46,041 nt of DNA from a virus. The notes below the pieces were generated by a model. The model was not told the origin of the DNA and searched no databases. It was given only the letters and a program-made list of their open reading frames with translations. This document shows positions 41,232 to 46,041 of the stretch, one piece after another; position 1 is the stretch's first letter, and each line of letters opens with the position of its first letter. The stretch is taken from IMG/VR virus record IMGVR_UViG_3300023238_000014, positions 1-46,041 of that record; one strand, given 5' to 3'. The position numbers were made by a program, and so were the translations under genes.

Positions 41232-42248
41232 TTGTTTAAAAAAGCTGCGGTATTTACAGACATCCATTTTGGATTGAAGGGCAATAGTCGTGTTCATAAC
41301 GAAGATTGCGAAGAATTTATTGATTGGTACATAGAACAAGCTCAAGCTGCTGGTTGCGAAACTGGTATCTTCTGCGGAGACTGGCATCACAACAGAAATT
41401 CACTTAACCTTACCACTATGGATGCAACAATTAGAAGTATGGAAAAGCTTGGTGCTGCATTTGAGAAGTTTTACTTCTTTGATGGTAACCATGACTTGTA
41501 TTATAAAGACAAGCGTGACGTTAACAGTACTGCTTTTGCAAAACACATTCCAGGCATTACGTTTATAGACGAAATCTTCATTGAAGATGATGTTGCACTT
41601 GTGCCGTGGCTTGTTGGTGACGAGTGGAAGAAGATGAAAGACATCGAAACAAAGTATTTGTTTGGACACTTTGAACTTCCTAGCTTCTATATGAACGCAT
41701 TGGTTAGAATGCCTGATCATGGTGACCTAAAGCCTGAACACTTTAAGCATCAAGAGTATGTATTCAGTGGACACTTCCACAAACGTCAGAAGCAAGGTGC
41801 TATTCATTACATTGGTAATGCATTTCCGCACAACTATGCTGACGTAGGTGATGATGACCGTGGTATGATGATACTTGATAAAGAGAATAACAAAGAGCCG
41901 GAGTTTATTAACTGGCCCAACTGTCCTAAGTACCGTACTGTAACACTTAGTAACCTAATTGACAACGCAGATACCTTTATTAAACCTAAAATGTACTTGA
42001 GAGTAACGCTTGACCTTCCTATTAGTTACGAAGAAGCAAGCTTTATCAAGGAAACATTCATTACCCAGTACAACTGTCGTGAGATCACACTTATTGCACA
42101 GAAGCACTTAGAAGAAATGAGTACAGAGCTTGATATTGCACAGTTTGAAAGTGTAGATCAAATCGTAAGCAATGAAATAGCAGAACTTGACACTACTAAC
42201 TTTGATAAAAGTTTGTTGTTGCAAATATATAATGGACTAGAATCATAA
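41232..42248 (+). CDS. gp47: Recombination endonuclease subunit gp47 (SbcD/Mre11-like), TTG start
   Basis: 338 aa. The start is TTG at 41232, supported by GGAG (41220-41223) 8 nt upstream and by the N-terminus MFKKAAVFTDIHFGLKGNSR; no ATG fits. The metallophosphoesterase motifs are in order: DIHFG (I), GDWHHNR (II), DGNHD (III), GHFELPS and GHFHKRQ (IV/V), giving the Asp/His/Asn set for two metal ions. With gp46 it forms the Mre11-Rad50-like complex that resects phage DNA ends for recombination-dependent replication. The gp46 start follows the stop by one base, so the two subunits are coupled. Confidence 0.93.
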   Translation: MFKKAAVFTDIHFGLKGNSRVHNEDCEEFIDWYIEQAQAAGCETGIFCGDWHHNRNSLNLTTMDATIRSMEKLGAAFEKFYFFDGNHDLYYKDKRDVNSTAFAKHIPGITFIDEIFIEDDVALVPWLVGDEWKKMKDIETKYLFGHFELPSFYMNALVRMPDHGDLKPEHFKHQEYVFSGHFHKRQKQGAIHYIGNAFPHNYADVGDDDRGMMILDKENNKEPEFINWPNCPKYRTVTLSNLIDNADTFIKPKMYLRVTLDLPISYEEASFIKETFITQYNCREITLIAQKHLEEMSTELDIAQFESVDQIVSNEIAELDTTNFDKSLLLQIYNGLES

Positions 42249-42249
42249 T

Positions 42250-44025
42250 ATGATAAAGATTAAAGACCTTACCGTAAAAAACTTTATGAGTGTGGGCAAT
42301 CAGACTCAAGCAGTAGACTTTGACCACGAACAACTAACATTGGTACTAGGTGAGAACTTAGATCAAGGCGGTGATGACAGTGGATCACGTAATGGTACCG
42401 GTAAAACTACTATTATCAACGCTTTGTCCTATGCATTGTATGGTACAGCACTTACAAACATCAAACGCAACAACTTGATCAACAAAACTAACAGCAAAGG
42501 CATGATAGTAACATTGCAATTTGAAAAAGATGGCAATAGTTACCGCATTGAACGAGGACGTTCGCCTAATATCTTTAAATTCTATATTAATAATCAAGAA
42601 ACTCTAGTAGACGAGTCACAAGGCGACAGTAGACAGACACAAGACGATGTAAACACCCTGTTGGGCATGAGTCATGATATGTTTAAACATATTGTTGCAC
42701 TGAATACCTATACTGAACCGTTTTTAAGTATGCGTGTTAATGATCAGCGTGTTATCATCGAACAATTACTAGGTATTACTATACTATCCGAGAAAGCTGA
42801 CTTACTTAAAGAGCAAACTCGTCAGAGCAAAGACGCTATCACCGAAGAAACGCTAAAGATCAATGCTATTCAAACTGCAAACGAAAAAATTGAAGTAAGT
42901 ATTGAACAATTAGTCGGTAGACAACGTGCATGGGTGTCTAAACACAAGCAAGACCAAGATAAATTAGCAAATGCTATTGATCAATTAGAACATTTAGATA
43001 TTGAGACTGAACTTGAGCTGCACGAAAGGCTTTCTAACTGGACTGAACACAATAACAAGATAACTTCTCTGAGAAAAGAACTAAGCACACTGGAACCAGC
43101 ACTACAACGTGCAGATAAGAGTGTTGCAAAGCTTGTTAAGGATATTACAGATCTTGATGATGCAACTTGTTACACATGTGGTCAAGAATTACATGCAGAC
43201 AAGAAGGCAGAGATCGCAGAGCGTAAAGATAAAGAACTTATTGACGCAAACGCTTATCAAGTAGAAGTTTCTGACAAATTATCACATGTTGTTACTGATC
43301 TCGAAGCAATTGGTGACATTAATGGCAAGCCTACAACGTTTTACGATAGTGCAAAAGAAGCATACGAGCATAGAAGCAACGTAGACAACTTAAAACAGAC
43401 ATTAGACACAAAGATCGCCGAAGAAGACCCATATACTGCACAAATTACCGACCTAAATGAAACTGCTATCCAAAAAGTTGATTGGGGTGTTGTTAACGAG
43501 CTTACAAGTTATAAAGAGCATCAAGAGTTCTTGTTAAAGCTACTTACAAACAAAGATAGTTTCATTCGTAAGAAGATCATTGATCAAAACTTAGCATATC
43601 TTAACAACAGACTTACATATTATCTTGATAAGATTGGCTTGCCGCATCAAGTTGTATTCTTAAATGACTTGAATGTTGAGATTACTCAGTTAGGACAAGA
43701 CCTAGACTTTGATAACTTGTCAAGAGGCGAACGTAACAGACTTATCTTAGGCTTGAGCTTTGCATTCCGTGATGTTTGGGAAAGCTTATACCAGAATATT
43801 AATTTATTGTTCATTGATGAACTTATAGACAGTGGTATGGATACTGCTGGAGTAGAAAATTCGTTAAGCATACTTAAAAAGATGGCACGGGAACGTGAAA
43901 AGAACATCTATCTTATCTCACACAAAGATGAACTCATTGGAAGAGTTAATCATGTGTTACGAGTAGTAAAAGAAAATGGCTTCACCTCATACGAACCAGA
44001 TTTAGATATTACTAGTATCGTATAA
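42250..44025 (+). CDS. gp46: Recombination endonuclease subunit gp46 (SbcC/Rad50-like ATPase)
   Basis: 591 aa, ATG at 42250. Walker A is at GSRNGTGKTTIINALSYALYG-like residues 44-65 (GTGKTT), a long coiled coil spans about 185-480, with a zinc-hook CYTCGQEL near residue 305. The ABC signature LSRGERNRLILGLSFAF and Walker B NLLFIDELID are near the C-terminus. The T4 homologue is 560 aa. Coiled-coil arms are short, as in phage gp46. It partners gp47 in end resection and repair. Its TAA stop lies within a TATAAATA sequence that serves the next gene as a likely late promoter. Confidence 0.95.
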   Translation: MIKIKDLTVKNFMSVGNQTQAVDFDHEQLTLVLGENLDQGGDDSGSRNGTGKTTIINALSYALYGTALTNIKRNNLINKTNSKGMIVTLQFEKDGNSYRIERGRSPNIFKFYINNQETLVDESQGDSRQTQDDVNTLLGMSHDMFKHIVALNTYTEPFLSMRVNDQRVIIEQLLGITILSEKADLLKEQTRQSKDAITEETLKINAIQTANEKIEVSIEQLVGRQRAWVSKHKQDQDKLANAIDQLEHLDIETELELHERLSNWTEHNNKITSLRKELSTLEPALQRADKSVAKLVKDITDLDDATCYTCGQELHADKKAEIAERKDKELIDANAYQVEVSDKLSHVVTDLEAIGDINGKPTTFYDSAKEAYEHRSNVDNLKQTLDTKIAEEDPYTAQITDLNETAIQKVDWGVVNELTSYKEHQEFLLKLLTNKDSFIRKKIIDQNLAYLNNRLTYYLDKIGLPHQVVFLNDLNVEITQLGQDLDFDNLSRGERNRLILGLSFAFRDVWESLYQNINLLFIDELIDSGMDTAGVENSLSILKKMAREREKNIYLISHKDELIGRVNHVLRVVKENGFTSYEPDLDITSIV

Positions 44026-44028
44026 ATA
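44021..44028 (+). promoter_or_regulatory. Late promoter (perfect TATAAATA) overlapping the gp46 stop
   Basis: TATAAATA at 44021-44028 is identical to the T4 late core; the gp46 TAA (44023-44025) is inside it. It is 25 nt upstream of the HNH gene ATG, with AAAGGAGAT as ribosome site. It is the only exact T4-type core I found on the plus strand at a gene start. Confidence 0.65.
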
Positions 44029-44053
44029 CTAAGTAAATTCTAAAGGAGATATA

Positions 44054-44815
44054 ATGTTTACGCAAAATAATTATTTAAAAGAATATTATGATATTATAAA
44101 AAATAACAAAGTACTAGATCCAAAATCTCAATATTGTGAAAGACATCATATCATTCCTAAATCACTGAATGGATCTAATAAAAGAGACAACGTTGTGTGC
44201 CTTAGTGCTGAAGATCATTTTTTGTGTCACAAGTTATTAGTTAAATTTACAACAGGAGTCGACAATCAGAAGATGTGGAGCGCTTTATGGAGAATGATGA
44301 ATAAACAAAGTCGTTCGCAGCAAAGAGAGTACACATTTACAGAAAAAGACTATGAAGAGGCAAGAATCAAACATTCAATTGCGCAATCTAAAAGAATGAG
44401 CAAAGAAAACAATCCTTTTTTTGGAAAAAATCACAGCGAAGAAACTAAGAAAAAAATGTCAGAAGCAAAAAAAGGAAAGTCATATGAAGAAATCTTTGGA
44501 GACGAATATGCTTCTGTTATGCGAGAAAAGCGTAAGAATGAAACTACTGGAAAAAAGAGAAGTGATTCTACAAAAGAAAAAATTAGACAAAATAAGTTAG
44601 GAAAATCTAGAGATCCTGAGCTAATGAAAAGAATAGGCGAAAAACTTAAAGGCAGAAAGCAATCACAAGAAACTATAGAGAGAAAAAAATTAGCACGAAT
44701 AAACGGACAGAAAACTTGCGAGTTTTGTGGAAAAACTACAATGCTTACGAATTACAAAAGATGGCACGGACAAAATTGTAAATCATATGCAAATGACTTA
44801 GAGGTTACAAACTAA
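44054..44815 (+). CDS. HNH homing endonuclease
   Basis: 253 aa, ATG at 44054 with strong AAAGGAG. HNH core: H31-H32-I-I-P, N46, H55 and H59 (ERHHIIPKSLNGSNKRDN, then AEDHFLCHK). Residues about 120-215 are repeated NUMOD3-like DNA-binding segments (NPFFGKNHSEETKKKMSEAK; RSDSTKEKIRQNKLGKS; KQSQETIERKKLARING). The C-terminus is a zinc-finger-like C222-x2-C225-x12-H238-x3-C242. This is the layout of free-standing phage homing endonucleases (Mob type). The gene is A-rich compared with gp46. It is inserted between gp46 and a small conserved gene whose ATG overlaps its stop (TAATG). Confidence 0.9.
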   Translation: MFTQNNYLKEYYDIIKNNKVLDPKSQYCERHHIIPKSLNGSNKRDNVVCLSAEDHFLCHKLLVKFTTGVDNQKMWSALWRMMNKQSRSQQREYTFTEKDYEEARIKHSIAQSKRMSKENNPFFGKNHSEETKKKMSEAKKGKSYEEIFGDEYASVMREKRKNETTGKKRSDSTKEKIRQNKLGKSRDPELMKRIGEKLKGRKQSQETIERKKLARINGQKTCEFCGKTTMLTNYKRWHGQNCKSYANDLEVTN

Positions 44816-45012
44816 TGGAAGATGACGCACATGACTTGCTTGTAAAAGCATATCTGGCATATTTTGCAGCAAATGAAAAATTTGAAAGACGAAATAGTGT
44901 ACGAACACATCGCGCGGTACGAAAGTGCTTGCGTGAAATTCGTACGTTAGCAAAAGACCGCGCAGATCAAATACATAACCATCATAACACAACAAGGCAA
45001 ACCAGAACTTAG
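44815..45012 (+). CDS. Small basic conserved phage protein
   Basis: 65 aa, ATG at 44815 overlapping the HNH stop. It is helical and rich in Arg/His (HDLLVKAYLAYFAANEKFER, then RTHRAVRKCLREIRTLAKDR), of a kind I recall as conserved and unnamed in marine T4-like phages. The basic face could bind DNA or RNA. Its ribosome site (TTAGAGG) lies in the last codons of the HNH gene, so before the insertion it would have been read directly behind gp46. Confidence 0.6.
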   Translation: MEDDAHDLLVKAYLAYFAANEKFERRNSVRTHRAVRKCLREIRTLAKDRADQIHNHHNTTRQTRT

Positions 45013-45044
45013 GCAAAATAATTTAGGCTACGGTAAGTATACTC

Positions 45045-45491
45045 ATGCAGTGGACTTACGAAGGCAACGAGATTGACCAAATACCAAACGACTACGAAGG
45101 ATTTGTTTATCTTATTACCAACACCACTACAGGCCAGAAATACATAGGCAAGAAACTAGCAAAGTTTAAAACTACTAAGCCACCACTTAAAGGCAAGAAA
45201 AATAAACGGCGCGGAACTAAAGAAAGTGACTGGAGAGAATACTATGGCTCCAGTGATAGACTGAACGCAGACGTTGCAGCACTAGGCGCAGATAAATTTA
45301 CAAGAGAAATACTATACCTATGTAAAGGTAGGGGCGAAATGTCCTACATAGAGGCAAGAGAACAGTTTGAACGCAGAGTACTTGAAACAGATGAATACTA
45401 CAACGGTATTATAAATGTTAGAGTCGGTGGATCAGACAAACTCAAACAGGCATTACTAGAACATCACATGCAGGCAAAAAAATTAATTTAA
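45045..45491 (+). CDS. GIY-YIG nuclease-domain protein
   Basis: 148 aa, ATG at 45045; the ribosome site is weak. The core EGFVYLITNTTTGQKYIGKK carries the two GIY/YIG tyrosines (Y22, Y33), followed by a basic loop and REYYGSS near residue 68, with a later Glu-rich helix (SYIEAREQFERRVLET) that can supply the catalytic Glu. It lacks NUMOD repeats, so it looks like the conserved small GIY-YIG protein of marine T4-like phages rather than a full homing endonuclease. It may act in DNA repair or as a solo nuclease. It follows the 65-aa gene by 32 bp. Confidence 0.8.
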   Translation: MQWTYEGNEIDQIPNDYEGFVYLITNTTTGQKYIGKKLAKFKTTKPPLKGKKNKRRGTKESDWREYYGSSDRLNADVAALGADKFTREILYLCKGRGEMSYIEAREQFERRVLETDEYYNGIINVRVGGSDKLKQALLEHHMQAKKLI

Positions 45492-45495
45492 TCAG

Positions 45496-45524
45496 TTGAC
45501 AGCTACATCGAAATCAACTATACT
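45496..45524 (+). promoter_or_regulatory. Sigma70-type promoter for the terminal region
   Basis: TTGACA (45496-45501), 17-bp spacer, TATACT (45519-45524). Transcription would begin near 45531, reading into a stretch with no ATG until 45789. Confidence 0.82.
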
Positions 45525-45530
45525 TGTTTA

Positions 45531-45788
45531 TAGGCAGATTTAATATACAAGCTCAACAGGCATCCACAGGCAAACATTCCAACACATAAGGTTAGCGGGC
45601 CGGATAATAATACCGCTGTGGAAAAAGCTCTCGTATAGAAGCACACGTACATATTGATCGACTACCCAGAGGTAGGAAGCCACCAAACAAATTGGGCTCA
45701 CTGGTTGATATAGATTGTATTGTTGGCAGTCGAAAAACACAACATAGTTCATAAAAACTTCTTAGCAACAGGAACGAAGCGGAAGGTA
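45531..45788 (+). other. Possible structured leader or small RNA
   Basis: From the predicted start near 45531 there is no ATG for about 258 nt and stops occur in all frames. Possible stems: TCCAC (45563-45567) with GTGGA (45618-45622), stacked directly on AGCGG (45594-45598) with CCGCT (45613-45617); and CTACC (45662-45666) with GGTAG (45671-45675) closing a 4-nt loop. An alternative extension TCCACAG/CTGTGGA competes with the second stem. I do not recognise a known riboswitch. A short unannotated ORF with a non-standard start cannot be excluded. Confidence 0.35.
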
Positions 45789-45980
45789 ATGTACTATAAA
45801 GGTAGCACTAACACAGTTAATGCGCTCTTTATGTTACATGATGTCGATGTAGGTTGGGAAAGGTCAGAGCCCAATGAACTTGTGTATAATAATTACCTAC
45901 TTCCAATGTCATTGCTGGATAAGACTCACATGAAGTTTATCTTAAAGACGACGGAGCTAGAAATAGTTCCGTCTGACTGA
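45720..45980 (+). CDS. Small hypothetical protein, start unresolved
   Basis: The frame is open from 45714; possible starts are TTG at 45720 or 45723 and ATG at 45789. The ATG would give 63 aa (MYYKGSTNTVNALFMLHDVD at the start), but the purine-rich GGAAGG lies only 2 nt away, too near for a normal ribosome site. The stretch before the ATG (NIVHKNFLATGTKRKV) also looks protein-like, so the longer form is possible. No family or motif is recognised. It would be read from the promoter at 45496. Downstream (45981-46041) I see nothing coding. Confidence 0.4.
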   Translation: MLAVEKHNIVHKNFLATGTKRKVMYYKGSTNTVNALFMLHDVDVGWERSEPNELVYNNYLLPMSLLDKTHMKFILKTTELEIVPSD

Positions 45981-46041
45981 AACGATCTACATGAAATTAA
46001 TACAATATTACATTCGTAATATTGCTTGTTCATATATAAAT

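Noticed and set aside
45591-45720. Possible tRNA or tRNA-like element
   Set aside because: No cloverleaf or GGTTCRANYCC-type T-arm could be built, only unrelated small hairpins.
45540-45752. 70-codon minus-strand open frame opposite the leader region
   Set aside because: All neighbours from 40323 on are on the plus strand, no ribosome site was seen, and the hydrophobic composition looks like a shadow frame.
45611-45754. Plus-strand frame without ATG (contains HIDRLPRGRKPPNKL)
   Set aside because: It lacks an ATG, GTG or well-placed TTG with a ribosome site; it could be coding only with a frameshift into the following ORF, for which there is no evidence.

Overview
The window is a large piece of a T4-like (myovirus) phage genome. 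The gene set and order (gp48-gp53-hub-gp5-gp25-gp6 on one strand, gp55-gp47-gp46 on the other), the AT-rich composition and the style of the fibre-like proteins resemble marine cyanophages and pelagiphages. The host cannot be read from the sequence. There is no bacterial chromosomal gene, tRNA gene or CRISPR array that I can support.

Layout. (1) 1-4000, minus strand: five tightly overlapping genes read from one strong sigma70-type promoter at 4030-4058. They encode a small conserved protein, two related GT-A-like glycosyltransferases with DTD motifs, a 446-aa protein with carbohydrate-binding-like repeats, and a third glycosyltransferase cut by the window edge. (2) 4070-12137, minus strand: virion fibre and decoration genes, namely two paralogous ~310-aa proteins, three tandem fibre paralogues sharing an N-terminal module (one with a tail-collar domain) and a 196-aa structural protein. 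(3) 12124-13014, minus strand: a GIY-YIG homing endonuclease gene next to two very small ORFs (32 and 37 aa) that copy the N-terminus of the 196-aa protein; each small ORF is followed or preceded by an ATAAATAC late-promoter-like motif. (4) 13036-28311, minus strand: a single 15.3-kb gene for a 5091-aa virion protein, the largest object in the window. (5) 28311-40201, minus strand: the baseplate block (gp6, gp25, gp5 with a C-terminal muramidase-like domain, a 370-aa linker-rich protein, a 1025-aa hub-like protein, gp53, gp48). (6) 40323-45980, plus strand: late sigma factor gp55, the recombination nuclease gp47/gp46, an HNH homing endonuclease, a 65-aa protein, a GIY-YIG protein and a short terminal ORF behind a possibly structured leader.

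How it fits together. Plus-strand regulatory and replication genes and the glycosyltransferase cassette have near-perfect host-type promoters (TTGACA, 17 bp, TATACT or TATAAT), so they are probably expressed early. The structural blocks carry TAAATA-type motifs expected for gp55-dependent late transcription. The 121-bp divergent region 40202-40322 holds both types: an early promoter for gp55 and, facing the other way, a late-like motif for the baseplate operon that gp55 would switch on. Homing endonuclease genes sit at two gene junctions, one with its own late-like promoter over the stop codon of gp46. Family assignments come from recognising motifs by eye, without any database search.
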